DNA from: RI-153 sp963752935
GTDB taxonomy: Bacteria > Chloroflexota > Anaerolineae > Caldilineales > Caldilineaceae
Reading direction: 5' to 3'
Length of the DNA: 64,000 bases
Assembly (NCBI GenBank): GCA_963752935.1
Contig: CAVWAL010000004.1
Coordinates: 248,001-312,000 of the forward strand
Below are positions 8,971 to 17,601 of the stretch, one piece after another. The notes under the pieces are model-generated. The model ran no database searches, was not told where the DNA came from, and saw nothing but the letters and a program-made list of their open reading frames with translations. Within the stretch, counting starts at the first letter, position 1; every line of letters begins with the position of its first letter. The translations under genes and the position numbers were made by a program.

Positions 8971-10002
8971 TTACTCCGTCACCGTGACGGTAAGACTGTG
9001 CACGGCATTGTTGCCGTAGCCAAGCCGGTTGCTGCGATGGCGCAGTGGTTGGGTGCTGCCTGTGGCGTCAGTCGCCCGAGCGCGCAGCGTATATTCTCCG
9101 GCGGCGGGCGGTGTCCACCGGCAGCGCCAGCCCTGCACGGCGCGGTTTTGCGCGGGCGGATCGAGGTGAGCGTCCTTCCAGGTATCGCCGCCTGTGGAAA
9201 CTTCCACGCGGATCACGGGCCCTTGCCCCGACCAGGCAACGCCGCTGATTTCGATTTCTTGGGCGGGCAACGCCGCTGCTTCGGCGGGGGTGCAGATCAG
9301 GGCTCGGACCTGCATCTTGCGCAGCGGTTCGCCATCCTGTTCATAGTCATCGTCCCAATAGACGTAGTGATAACTCTGATAGTAGCCGTCAAAGCCGTGG
9401 GGCAGCACTTCGATGGATTGCAGCCATTTGACGGCCGCCATTCCATACCAGCCGGGCACAAAGAGGCGCAGCGGATAGCCATGATTGGCGGTCAGCGGTT
9501 CACCGTTCATGGCCCACACCAGCATCACATCGGGGTTGGATGCCTGGTTGACAGACAGGCTGCGTTGATAGTTGATCGCCTTTTGTTCCACCACGCCGCT
9601 GTCCGCACCGGTAAAGAGGAGATCCACGGCGTCGTCTTTGACGCCTGCCTGGGCGAGTACCTGGCGTAGCGGAGTGCCCGTCCACTCGGCCATGCTGATC
9701 GCCCCCAGTTCCCAGGGCGTGCCGGCCGGTTTGGGTTCCATGAAGAGCCGCCCATTGCCGGCGCATTCCATGGGCGAAAGGAGGCTGCGGCTGGGCAACG
9801 CCTGAATCTGCGCCAGGGTCAGCGACAATGGCGTCTCTACCATGCCGGAAACAGAGAGACGGTAGTTCTCCATGTCGATTTCAGGCACATCGAAATGATT
9901 GCGTACGTAGAAGAGAGGGGTTGGCGTCAGGGGTTCGCTCAGCACTTGCAGGGGCGTTTCCGCATTGAATGGGCGGTTCGAGACCGGGATCAAAGACGAC
10001 AT
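8971..10002 (-). CDS. Sulfite oxidase-like molybdopterin enzyme
   Basis: 343 residues from the ATG at 10002, preceded by AAGGAAG. The sulfite-oxidase fold is evident: cofactor-ligating cysteine C80 in MECAGNGR, then NHGYPLRLFVPGWYG and VKWLQ, which bind Moco and line the active site. A C-terminal Ig-like dimerisation domain (Mo-co_dimer) covers about residues 245-340, with GVAWSG and EVSTDGG-like sequence. No heme domain, Tat signal or transmembrane segment is seen, so it would be cytoplasmic as read and would need a separate electron acceptor. Substrate could be sulfite or another small oxo-acceptor. Confidence 0.88.
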   Translation of the reverse strand: MSSLIPVSNRPFNAETPLQVLSEPLTPTPLFYVRNHFDVPEIDMENYRLSVSGMVETPLSLTLAQIQALPSRSLLSPMECAGNGRLFMEPKPAGTPWELGAISMAEWTGTPLRQVLAQAGVKDDAVDLLFTGADSGVVEQKAINYQRSLSVNQASNPDVMLVWAMNGEPLTANHGYPLRLFVPGWYGMAAVKWLQSIEVLPHGFDGYYQSYHYVYWDDDYEQDGEPLRKMQVRALICTPAEAAALPAQEIEISGVAWSGQGPVIRVEVSTGGDTWKDAHLDPPAQNRAVQGWRCRWTPPAAGEYTLRARATDATGSTQPLRHRSNRLGYGNNAVHSLTVTVTE

Positions 10003-10131
10003 ACATACTTCCTTGTGAGGTGGGTGATGAGCTTTGTTCGTTGCCAACTGTTTGGGTCGACGCCGTGGCCCTTGGCCCTGCTGGCCAGAGCGTCGCTGAA
10101 CAGGACCGTTGGCTGCCTAAACAGAGTCGGC

Positions 10132-10788
10132 TCAGTTTGATGATGCTTTTTGCGGTTGTAGTTTTGTCAGCAGAATGCGCACGAGCATATAACCTGTGAT
10201 CACTGCATACGCTCCCCAGCCAAGGCCGTAGGTGGCTGCGGTAGAGACGATACTACCCAGGGTGGCGGTAATCGGTTGGCAGGCGAGCGCACAGAAGGAT
10301 GCCGTGATCGCCCCTAAGAACAGACCCGACAGCGCACTGGCTGCGATCCACCAGCCGGCCCCCACGACCTGTCGTCGCAAGATGATCCATTGTACCAGCC
10401 CGAAGACAGTCAGGATCACAAGTTGATTGACGAAGTTGAGCCAGAAGACCTCCCACAGTCCCAGGTTCTGCCACAGTGCCTGAATCAGTGGATCGAGGAG
10501 TGGGGAGACTGCCATTTCAACCGCCGTGCCCGCCAGCCAGCCGGCCGTGCTTGCCACGACCCACCCAGCACCCACACGTAAGGCCCTGCGCAGGACCAGC
10601 CATTGCAGCGCGCCCAGGATCGGACCACTCAGCACCAGTGTGGCCAGGAATTGCAGCCCGGCTGCTTCCAGCATGCCCACGAGCAAGCCCCCCAACAGGT
10701 TGGCGCTGATCCAGCCGATCCAGACGGGCAGCCAGATCGACGATGGCATTGGCCGTCGCCAATGGGTTACCTGCTCTTGAGAAGGCAT
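10132..10788 (-). CDS. Hypothetical multi-pass membrane protein
   Basis: 218 residues from the ATG at 10788, with TAGGAG four bases upstream. The open frame extends further upstream, but only through repeat DNA. There are about six hydrophobic helices. Two similar segments, LQWLVLRRALRVGAGWVVAS and VQWIILRRQVVGAGWWIAAS, recur about 80 residues apart, suggesting an internal duplication of a W-[IL]-[IV]-L-R-R loop followed by a Gly-Trp helix. I do not recognise the family. It lies between the molybdoenzyme and a block of repeats. Confidence 0.7.
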   Translation of the reverse strand: MPSQEQVTHWRRPMPSSIWLPVWIGWISANLLGGLLVGMLEAAGLQFLATLVLSGPILGALQWLVLRRALRVGAGWVVASTAGWLAGTAVEMAVSPLLDPLIQALWQNLGLWEVFWLNFVNQLVILTVFGLVQWIILRRQVVGAGWWIAASALSGLFLGAITASFCALACQPITATLGSIVSTAATYGLGWGAYAVITGYMLVRILLTKLQPQKASSN

Positions 10789-10812
10789 AACGCTCCTACA
10801 GGATGGGCGATA

Positions 10813-10840
10813 GGGATTGGGGTAGTCTCCAATCCCTTTT
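10813..10840 (+). terminator. Hairpin with short T-run in the leader of the membrane-protein gene
   Basis: 8-bp stem (10813-10820 with 10829-10836) followed by TTTT on the plus strand. No plus-strand gene lies upstream, so it may be a stray terminator carried with the repeats. Confidence 0.35.
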
Positions 10841-10857
10841 CCTGGTACATGGCGGCG

Positions 10858-10928
10858 CAAACACCACGGCGCAACAATGGCGTCTGTATGACTGCCAGAG
10901 AGCGTCGGCATATTTCCGCCGGGCTTTG
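10858..10928 (+). repeat. Palindromic miniature element, family B, copy 1 (diverged)
   Basis: A 71-bp element with imperfect terminal inverted repeats (CAAACACCACGGCG and CGCCGGGCTTTG) and the internal block AGAGAGCGTCGGCA. Compare the copy at 33860-33930 in the same orientation and the edge copy starting near 63973. It abuts the family A element. Confidence 0.7.
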
Positions 10929-10938
10929 CTGGTGATGC

Positions 10939-11057
10939 GGCGGCGAGGAACGCCGAAAGCGTGATTTGATCGGTAGGGGCGCTGCTTGCTGCGCCCGGCA
11001 CACTGTGGGCGCAGCAAGCAGCGCCCCTACGGAATTGCCATCACTTGACCGTTGACA
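10939..11057 (-). repeat. Palindromic miniature element, family A, copy 2
   Basis: Reverse-oriented copy of the element at 2309-2433. The 20-bp inverted repeat is at 10977-10996 and 11007-11026 with the same 10-nt loop. It lies directly behind the stop codon of the dehydrogenase-like gene, just as copy 1 lies behind the surface-protein stop codon. Confidence 0.85.
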
Positions 11058-11062
11058 CGATA

Positions 11063-13783
11063 CTAAGGGCGAAACGGTGATAAGAAGGCGCCGTCGATGA
11101 CTTCGATCTCGTGGCCGGGAATCTGCCAGCCTACGGCGAGATTGTCTTTGCCGTCACCCTGTTTATGAATGATTTCGATGTAATACTTCTTGCCCGCTTC
11201 CAGGCTGATAAACCCAGACGCCTGTTCCGGGTAACGGGTCCAGTCGCGTAGACCTGCCCAGCCGTTGACACCGGCAATGTAGATGGCATTTTGGGGGCTT
11301 TCGTCTGTGCTCAACCAGAGCCCACTGCCGTCGTCGCTGGCGATGAAGAAGCGATAGTCGCCGCTGACCGGGGGGTGAATGTAGCCCCGGATGCGGCTGC
11401 CGTAGTCGGGCTTCATCGTGCGCGCTGTTTCGAGCATCGGTAGCATTTCGCTGTCTGTGGGCGAATCGGGATAGGCGGCGGCATCCATGAGATCTTCGAT
11501 GCGCTTGCCCCCGACGCCTTCCCAGACCTCGCGCAGGATCTGCCCGCTGCCGCTGCCCGCCAATGTGGACGCACTCTGCGTCGCCGGCGGGACAGGACTG
11601 GGCGTTGCCGGCACGTCGTTGATGATCTCCGCCTGGCCCGTGTTCGATTCGCTTTCGACGACATCGCCATCCGCATCGGCGTAGCGCACGGTCAACGTGC
11701 GATCACTGCTGCCAACGGTGAACTCGTGGGTGGCTTCCCCGCCGTCAGACCAACTGTCGAAGCGCAGACCGTTGGGCAGGCGGGTGGGTGCGCTCACGGT
11801 CCGTTTGGCGTTGACGTATGTGCGCACCTTGAACGGTGTCGTGTACGGGCTGCCGCCATAGGCCAGCGAGATGCCACCGGGTACAGATTCGATTGTGTAG
11901 ACGACCTCTTGCGGACGCACGTCGGTGCATGCCTCGCTCTCGATCCCCGACGAATCTGTGGCGGTCAGGCAGACTTCTACGTACGTGTTATCGCCGTGAT
12001 CCTCGAAGATGAAGCTGCCTTCACTGCCGCTGCCACGATACGCATCGTAATGCACGTGTTCAGCGTGATGCAGCACCGCATTCCAGCGCAGCGTGTCGCC
12101 GCTCAAGCTGCCGTCTTCGGCGTCGGTGGCACGTCCACGCAGGGTGATTCTATCGCCAATGCGGAAGCGTTGATCCGGCTGCGGGCTGAGGATTTCTACC
12201 GACGGTGCGTCGCTGCCCACCGAAATCTGAACGGTGGAGGTCGATGACGCGCCTACCGGATCTGTAACCGTCAGCCGTGCCGTGTACTGGCCCGGTTCGT
12301 CATAGGTGTAGGACGGATCGGCGTCGGTGGCCGTGCCGCCATCCCCAAACTCCCAGCGGAAGGTCACCTGATCGCCATCGGGATCGAAGGTGCCCGCCGA
12401 CGAGAAATCTACCTGAAGCGGCGGCTGTCCACTGGCCGGCGAAGCACTTGCTGCCGCCGTCGGCGCTGTGTTGGATTCCCCTTTGTAGAGGATGCGGAAG
12501 AGTGCGCCTTCGGTGATCGAAAGGAAGTAGAGCGCGCCACCTGGTCCGCTGGAAACTTGAATCCCACCTGAGAAGCCGCTGCCGAAGGTCTCGCCGACCA
12601 CGGCGCCATCGGCATTGATGAAGACGCGTTCGATGGTGGCGACGTTAAATTCGCTGAAGAAGTAGTTGCCACGGTAGGCCGCCGGGAAATTGGCGCCGCG
12701 CAAGAAGTCTCCACCCAGCGCCGCCCCGCGCCCATTGAGGTGCGGGTAGAAATACCATGCTTCTGTCTGCGGCCAGTCGCCGCTTAGCACCGGCTCGCAT
12801 TCAGGATCGAAGGCATTCTGAATTGGTCCTTCGTAGCAGGGCCAGCCCAGATTGGCGCCGGGCGGCGTGCGGTTGATCTCTTCCCACTTGGACTGACCTA
12901 CGTCGGTGGCATAGAGCTCGCCGCTAACAGGATGGAATGCCAGGCGCCAGGGATTTTTCATGCCCAGGGCAAAGACTTTGGAGCGGTTGCTGTTTGGGTT
13001 GCCATCGTAAAAAGGATTGCCGGCGTAGCCCTGTCCGTTGATCGGGTTGATGCGCAGGATCTTGCCTGCCAGCACGTCGAGGTTTTGTGCGCGCAGGCTG
13101 CCCCACCCGTAGTTGATGCCGTCACCGCTGGCAACGTAGAGCGAGCCATCGGGGCCAAACGCCAGTGACCCCACCGAGTGGACCGGCCCTTCGTTGGGCA
13201 CGCAGTCCTGGATTGGGTTCATGGCGCCGTCGAAACAGGTGTAGGGCGCAGCATCCATCGTTTCTTTATTGCCGATGGTATCCCATGTGCCGGCGGCGCC
13301 CAGGATCACCACCTCGCTGTCGGGGACGGCCACGTTGCTGTTGCTGCGATTGGCCTCGAAGCGGCTGACCCGCGAGACGCGCGCGCCGTTATCGGTAAAC
13401 CCCGCAGCCTGCGGCGGTTCATAGACATAAGCCAGGTAAACGTAGGGCACCGACGGGAAACGGGGATGCAAGGCGACATGGAGTAAGCCGCGGTCGCCCA
13501 CAGTGTTGACGCGATCACTGATGTCAATAAAGGGGGTGTCCAACCGTTGACCGTTCTGGACGACCCAGACCTTTCCGCTTTTTTCGGACACGAAGATACG
13601 GCCATCGGGCGCGAAGGCGAAGCCCGTCGGCAGTGAAAAGTTGGCGGCTACGGTCTCGCGTACAAAACCGCGCGGCAACAAATAGGACTGTGCATAGGTC
13701 GGCTGCGGGCCGGGCAAAAAGCCGACCAACCCCACCACCAGGGCCAGGACCAACCGGGGAAGTTGTCGGATCAACGCGTTCAT
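11063..13783 (-). CDS. Secreted glucose/sorbosone dehydrogenase-like protein with PKD and PA14 domains
   Basis: 906 residues. A signal peptide (about 1-31, ending TYAQS) leads into a six-bladed propeller of the glucose/sorbosone dehydrogenase family (about 38-430: LPTGFAFAPDGRIFVSEK, GDRGLLHVALHP, AFGPDGSLYVASGDG). A PKD domain follows (about 448-530, WEFGDGGTA and YTARLTVTD), then an Ig-like region and a C-terminal PA14 carbohydrate-binding domain (about 750-900, SGDYRFFIASDDGSGLWLS). The enzyme would oxidise sugars outside the cell, probably with PQQ, while PKD and PA14 hold it on polysaccharide. No strong RBS is visible before the ATG. A family A repeat begins at its stop codon. Confidence 0.9.
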   Translation of the reverse strand: MNALIRQLPRLVLALVVGLVGFLPGPQPTYAQSYLLPRGFVRETVAANFSLPTGFAFAPDGRIFVSEKSGKVWVVQNGQRLDTPFIDISDRVNTVGDRGLLHVALHPRFPSVPYVYLAYVYEPPQAAGFTDNGARVSRVSRFEANRSNSNVAVPDSEVVILGAAGTWDTIGNKETMDAAPYTCFDGAMNPIQDCVPNEGPVHSVGSLAFGPDGSLYVASGDGINYGWGSLRAQNLDVLAGKILRINPINGQGYAGNPFYDGNPNSNRSKVFALGMKNPWRLAFHPVSGELYATDVGQSKWEEINRTPPGANLGWPCYEGPIQNAFDPECEPVLSGDWPQTEAWYFYPHLNGRGAALGGDFLRGANFPAAYRGNYFFSEFNVATIERVFINADGAVVGETFGSGFSGGIQVSSGPGGALYFLSITEGALFRILYKGESNTAPTAAASASPASGQPPLQVDFSSAGTFDPDGDQVTFRWEFGDGGTATDADPSYTYDEPGQYTARLTVTDPVGASSTSTVQISVGSDAPSVEILSPQPDQRFRIGDRITLRGRATDAEDGSLSGDTLRWNAVLHHAEHVHYDAYRGSGSEGSFIFEDHGDNTYVEVCLTATDSSGIESEACTDVRPQEVVYTIESVPGGISLAYGGSPYTTPFKVRTYVNAKRTVSAPTRLPNGLRFDSWSDGGEATHEFTVGSSDRTLTVRYADADGDVVESESNTGQAEIINDVPATPSPVPPATQSASTLAGSGSGQILREVWEGVGGKRIEDLMDAAAYPDSPTDSEMLPMLETARTMKPDYGSRIRGYIHPPVSGDYRFFIASDDGSGLWLSTDESPQNAIYIAGVNGWAGLRDWTRYPEQASGFISLEAGKKYYIEIIHKQGDGKDNLAVGWQIPGHEIEVIDGAFLSPFRP

Positions 13784-13955
13784 TGGGGGAATCGCTCACA
13801 GTCTGCAAGAGGGCGTCGCGCTGGTTGCGTGGGCGAGACGCTTGAATCACACAAGGTTCGGCGGTAGAATGCAACCGTTCGCTATTGTACGGCAGTTGAC
13901 CGTGGCATACAAACATGAGCGAACTACAAACTCAGGTGTTCAAGAAGGAGCCAGC

Positions 13956-14288
13956 ATGCCCGTCTCTGAATCGTTTAAAGAATACGTGATCGAATTGGTG
14001 GGTGATGTGCGGCCGATTCGGTCAAAACGTATGTTTGGTGGCCTGGGTATCTGGACGGCCGACGGCGATCTCTTCTTCGCGTTGATCTCTGACGATGTCC
14101 TCTACTTTAAGGTAAATGATGAGACGCGTCCCTTTTTTGAGGAACGCAACTCGGCACAGTTTATGACGATGCAATACTACGAAGTACCCGGTGATGTGAT
14201 CGAGGATCCGGAGCTGTTGCGGGAATGGGTCGAGCGCGCCGTCGATGTGGCGGCCTCTGCTCCTCGCAAAGCAAAACGGAGGCGTTAG
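13956..14288 (+). CDS. TfoX N-terminal domain protein
   Basis: 110 residues from the ATG at 13956, preceded by AAGGAG five bases upstream. The frame is open for 38 codons more, but without a ribosome site. The sequence has TfoX-N features: RSKRMFGGLGIWTADGDLFFALISDDVLYFK and an RPFFEE segment. The family is named after a competence regulator, but single-domain versions are of unknown role. The basic C-terminus (RKAKRRR) could bind nucleic acid. It diverges from the dehydrogenase-like gene, leaving a 172-bp promoter region. Confidence 0.85.
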   Translation: MPVSESFKEYVIELVGDVRPIRSKRMFGGLGIWTADGDLFFALISDDVLYFKVNDETRPFFEERNSAQFMTMQYYEVPGDVIEDPELLREWVERAVDVAASAPRKAKRRR

Positions 14289-14412
14289 GACGGCAGAGGT
14301 GCTGCGTGCTTCTCGATTCCTAGCCGGGTGGCTATTGCAAAGGCTGTCGTATCTCTACTACATTGGGTTGAATATCTACACTCCCTCACGTCACAGTGGA
14401 CAGGATGCATCG

Positions 14413-15369
14413 ATGCAACCGCGTGAACGCTTTATTTCCGCCTTGGAACGCCGTCCGCTTACGGGGCGTGTGCCTCATTTTGAACTGGTTTTCTTCCTCA
14501 CCATGGAGGCGTTCGGCAAGGTGCACCCCAGCCATCGCCACTATGCACAGTGGTTTCAGATGGAAGAGAAAGAGCGCGAACTCCACCGTGTGGAGATGGC
14601 GCAGATTTATATCGACAGCGCCGAGCGTTACGAGCACAGCGCCATCTTCATTCACCCCAACCCCGACAGCGTGGACGAAACTATCCGCACCGTCGATCTG
14701 ATCCGTGAGCGCACAGGCGATCGGTATTTCATCATGCGTCACGGCGACGCCACATTTTCGATCCCCGACGGCACGCACATGGCAGAGTTCAGCTATCGCA
14801 TCTTTGACGAACCGGACAAGTTGAAGGCCGAAGCCAAACTGCGTGTGGATCAAGCACTGGATCGCGCCGAAACGCTGGCCAAACATGGCGGGCTCGACGG
14901 CTTCGCCCTCTGCGCCGATTACTGCTTTAACACCGGCCCATTTTTGAGTCCGGATCAGTTTGCCGAGTTTATTACGCCGTATCTGGCGCAACTGACACGG
15001 GGCTATCGCGATCTGGGCTTTTATGTGATCAAACACACCGATGGCAACATTATGCCCGTCATCGATCAACTTGTGAGCACCAATCCCCATGCCCTGCACT
15101 CACTCGATCCGCAGGGTGGCGTGGACATCGCTGAGGTCAAGCGTCGTTACGGCGATCGATTGTGCCTGATCGGAAACGTTAACTGTGGATTGCTCGACAC
15201 CGGTAGCGACGAGCAGGTCGTCGATTCGGTGCGTTATGCGCTGCAGAGCGGCATGCCCGGCGGCGGTTACATCTTTAGCACCAGCAACTGTATCTACACC
15301 GGTATGCGCCTGGCTCGCTACAACCTGATGCTCGACATCTGGCGACGCGAGGGGAATTACGAAGGGTGA
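14413..15369 (+). CDS. URO-D family (MtaA/CmuA-like) cobamide-dependent methyltransferase
   Basis: 318 residues from the ATG at 14413. The longer frame starts inside the TfoX gene. It has the TIM-barrel pattern of uroporphyrinogen-decarboxylase-like methyltransferases: KHTDGNI (about 216-222), then HSLDPQGGVDIAEVKRRYGDRLCLIGNVNC (about 232-261), with His and Cys positions used for zinc in the methyltransferase branch. It is followed after 63 bp by a corrinoid protein. The pair therefore more likely performs methyl transfer from a methylated amine, methoxy compound or halide than heme synthesis. The methyl donor is not identifiable. Confidence 0.85.
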   Translation: MQPRERFISALERRPLTGRVPHFELVFFLTMEAFGKVHPSHRHYAQWFQMEEKERELHRVEMAQIYIDSAERYEHSAIFIHPNPDSVDETIRTVDLIRERTGDRYFIMRHGDATFSIPDGTHMAEFSYRIFDEPDKLKAEAKLRVDQALDRAETLAKHGGLDGFALCADYCFNTGPFLSPDQFAEFITPYLAQLTRGYRDLGFYVIKHTDGNIMPVIDQLVSTNPHALHSLDPQGGVDIAEVKRRYGDRLCLIGNVNCGLLDTGSDEQVVDSVRYALQSGMPGGGYIFSTSNCIYTGMRLARYNLMLDIWRREGNYEG

Positions 15370-15432
15370 CGGTACTGTAATTTTTGGTTTTTGCCTTTTC
15401 TGCTATCCGCTATCTGTGACAAGGAGTCAACA

Positions 15433-16065
15433 ATGGATGTAGACGAGATCTATGAAGGAATCATCGCCGGTGATATGAACGCTGTGGTGGAAGAGGTGAC
15501 CATGGCCCTGGAAGACGGACGTGCGCCCGCCGACATTCTCAATGAGTCTATGGTCCCCGCCATGACGGAGATCGGGCAGCGTTTCGAGACGGGTGACTGC
15601 TTCGTGCCCGAGATGCTGATTGCCTCGCGTGCCATGAAGGCCGGGCTGGCGGTGTTGCGCCCTCACCTGCAAGCCGCAGATGTGAAACCCGCCGGCACCA
15701 TGATCATCGGCACTGTCCAGGGTGATATCCACGATATCGGCAAGAATCTGGTGGCAATGATGGTGGAAGGTGTGGGCTGGCAGGTGATTGATTTGGGCGT
15801 CAACGTTACACCGCAGCAGTTCGTGGCCGCGGTGCAAGAACACAAGCCGCGCGTCGTGGGCATGAGTGCGCTGCTCACCACCACGCAGAATTCCATGCGC
15901 GCCATTTTGCAGGCGCTGAAAGACGCCGGTGTGCGCGATCAAGTGACCGTGATCATTGGCGGCGCGCCTGTCACAGAACGCTTCGCCAACGAGGTAGGCG
16001 CCGATCTCTACGCGCTGGACGCCTCTAATGCGGCCACGCAGTTGTTGGCGTTGAGCAAGCAATAG
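15433..16065 (+). CDS. Corrinoid (B12-binding) protein of a methyltransferase system
   Basis: 210 residues from the ATG at 15433, with AAGGAG eight bases upstream. It has a helical cap domain (about 1-88) and a Rossmann-like cobalamin domain with the base-off/His-on motif DIHDIG at 98-103, followed by a GM-S-A-L-L-TTT loop and GGAPVTERFANEVGAD. This is the MtbC/MttC/MtaC family architecture at normal length. It sits in tandem with the URO-D methyltransferase and ends at the terminator at 16108. No substrate-specific methyltransferase or reductive activase is seen in the window. Confidence 0.92.
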   Translation: MDVDEIYEGIIAGDMNAVVEEVTMALEDGRAPADILNESMVPAMTEIGQRFETGDCFVPEMLIASRAMKAGLAVLRPHLQAADVKPAGTMIIGTVQGDIHDIGKNLVAMMVEGVGWQVIDLGVNVTPQQFVAAVQEHKPRVVGMSALLTTTQNSMRAILQALKDAGVRDQVTVIIGGAPVTERFANEVGADLYALDASNAATQLLALSKQ

Positions 16066-16107
16066 CGGCGACGCAGCGACTCGTTTGAAATGTGCCAAAA
16101 ATCAAAT

Positions 16108-16144
16108 CGCCCGATAGGATAGTCTTGCCCTATCGGGCGTTTTT
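16108..16144 (+). terminator. Intrinsic terminator
   Basis: An 11-bp perfect stem (16108-16118 with 16129-16139), a 10-nt loop and a T-run to 16144. It closes the methyltransferase/corrinoid operon. Confidence 0.92.
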
Positions 16145-16246
16145 GAATTGGGGGTGATCAACCCTCTCAGGCTTCTGGGCGGTAGCGTTTTCTTGCCGCC
16201 AATGATACCCTGCTCGTGCCCATAGATACCCCCAAAGGGAGCGAAG

Positions 16247-16597
16247 ATGTCAGAACTTATCAAACCGATAGCCGAGTGGTGCGCGACCGTTATCGAGCTG
16301 ATCGGTATCGGCATTATCACTTCGGTTGCCATCTATACCCTGGTTTCTGCCTTGTTCAAGTTACTTAAAAGAGAAGAAATCGGAGCGATCGCTCAGGATG
16401 TTCGCAAGCGTCTTGGCCGCGGAATTCTGCTTGGCCTGGAGTTTCTTGTCGCCGCCGACATTATCCACACAGTAGCGGTTGATTTGACGTTTCGCACCAT
16501 CGGCGTTCTGGCTATTATCGTTTTGATCCGTACTTTCCTCAGTTTCACGCTAGAGGTGGAACTGACAGGGCATTGGCCCTGGCAGCACACGGAGTAG
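16247..16597 (+). CDS. DUF1622 family membrane protein
   Basis: 116 residues with three hydrophobic helices (about 12-34, 58-75 and 78-97) and the DUF1622 pattern: an Ile-rich first helix, a cytosolic loop KRLGRGILLGLEFLVAADIIHTV and IRTFLSFTLEVE near the end. The RBS AGGGAGCGA lies before the ATG. Function unknown. It is followed after 47 bp by the duplicated membrane protein on the same strand, so the two may work together. Confidence 0.85.
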   Translation: MSELIKPIAEWCATVIELIGIGIITSVAIYTLVSALFKLLKREEIGAIAQDVRKRLGRGILLGLEFLVAADIIHTVAVDLTFRTIGVLAIIVLIRTFLSFTLEVELTGHWPWQHTE

Positions 16598-16644
16598 TTG
16601 CCGATTGGTCGCACCCGAATCGTTGTGTTCGTGGAGATGAATTG

Positions 16645-17601
16645 ATGGGGACGGATAACCGCGGATTAATCGAGACCGTGATCGGAGACGGACGTCCGCT
16701 GCTGCTGTTGACGGGGCTGCTGTTGTTCCTGTCGGGCGCGTTCGGCATCTTCCAGGCCGCAACCGGGCATTTCTTGCCGCATGACGAAGCCTATTTGGGT
16801 ATGACCGTAGCGGATCTGTGCGCTTTCTATGAGTGCCGCGTTGTGCGATTCATGGTGCATGATCGCATTGCTTTCGGTGGCGCACTGAGCGGCGTCGGTA
16901 TCCTGTATATGTGGCTGGCAGAATTCCCCATCCGTCACAAACAGCGGTGGGCGTTGTGGGCCTATCTGATCTCCGGGTGCGCCGGGTTCTTGAGCTTTCT
17001 CACCTTCCTGGGCTACGGGTATCTCGATACCTGGCATGGTATTGCGACTCTGTTGCTGTTTCCCTGTTTTGTGGCCGGCCTTGTTCAGGGCTACCGAACC
17101 GTTCCGCCCAAGCCTCTTCCGTCTTGGCGGAACTATCTGGACTTTGAGCAAGCAACAGGAAGGTTGCAGCGGCTTGGTACCCTCTGTCTGGCTCTGATCG
17201 CCATCGGGTTGTTAAGCGCCGGCCTCGTCATCCTCGTTGGTGGCATGACCAGAGTGTTTGTGCCCGAAGATCTTGAGTACATGGGGCTCTTCGTCGACGA
17301 CCTGCGTGCCATCAACCCACGGCTTGTGTCGCTGATCGCCCATGACCGGGCAGCGTTTGGCGGCGCGCTCTTCAGCACCGGCATCGTGATGGGGTTCTGT
17401 GTCCTGTTCGCCGAGCGGACACGCAACCTGTGGGAGGCCTTGCTGATTTCGGGCAGCCTGGGCTTTATGTTTGCGATCGGCGTCCACTTCTATGTCGGGT
17501 ACATGAACTGGGTTCATCTGCTGCCTGCCTTTGCCGCGGCGGGGGTGTTTTACACCGGCATGATTCTGACGCATCGGCGATTCAGCGCACGCGAAGCATG
17601 A
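16645..17601 (+). CDS. Internally duplicated 8-TM membrane protein with two HDRxAFGGAL motifs
   Basis: 318 residues from the ATG at 16645 (GGAGA eight bases upstream). The protein consists of two similar halves. Each has one helix, then an F-[LV]-P-x-D-x-x-Y-x-G-x-x-V-x-D-L loop, the motif HDR-[IA]-AFGGAL (residues 72-81 and 233-242, spaced 161), and three further helices. The invariant His, Asp and Arg in both halves look functional, as in a transporter or membrane enzyme built by gene duplication and fusion. I cannot assign a family. The gene follows DUF1622 closely, in what looks like the same operon. Confidence 0.85.
   Translation: MGTDNRGLIETVIGDGRPLLLLTGLLLFLSGAFGIFQAATGHFLPHDEAYLGMTVADLCAFYECRVVRFMVHDRIAFGGALSGVGILYMWLAEFPIRHKQRWALWAYLISGCAGFLSFLTFLGYGYLDTWHGIATLLLFPCFVAGLVQGYRTVPPKPLPSWRNYLDFEQATGRLQRLGTLCLALIAIGLLSAGLVILVGGMTRVFVPEDLEYMGLFVDDLRAINPRLVSLIAHDRAAFGGALFSTGIVMGFCVLFAERTRNLWEALLISGSLGFMFAIGVHFYVGYMNWVHLLPAFAAAGVFYTGMILTHRRFSAREA

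Noticed and set aside
8386..9669. 427-residue plus-strand frame opposite the membrane protein and molybdoenzyme genes
   Set aside because: Spans two well supported genes on the other strand. The product is His/Gln-rich and domain-free.
13784..13955. Strong divergent promoters between the dehydrogenase-like gene and the TfoX gene
   Set aside because: Only weak, partial -35/-10 matches were seen on either strand, so no site is reported.
14289..14412. Cobalamin riboswitch upstream of the corrinoid methyltransferase operon
   Set aside because: The gap is only 124 bp and shows none of the conserved B12-box sequence.
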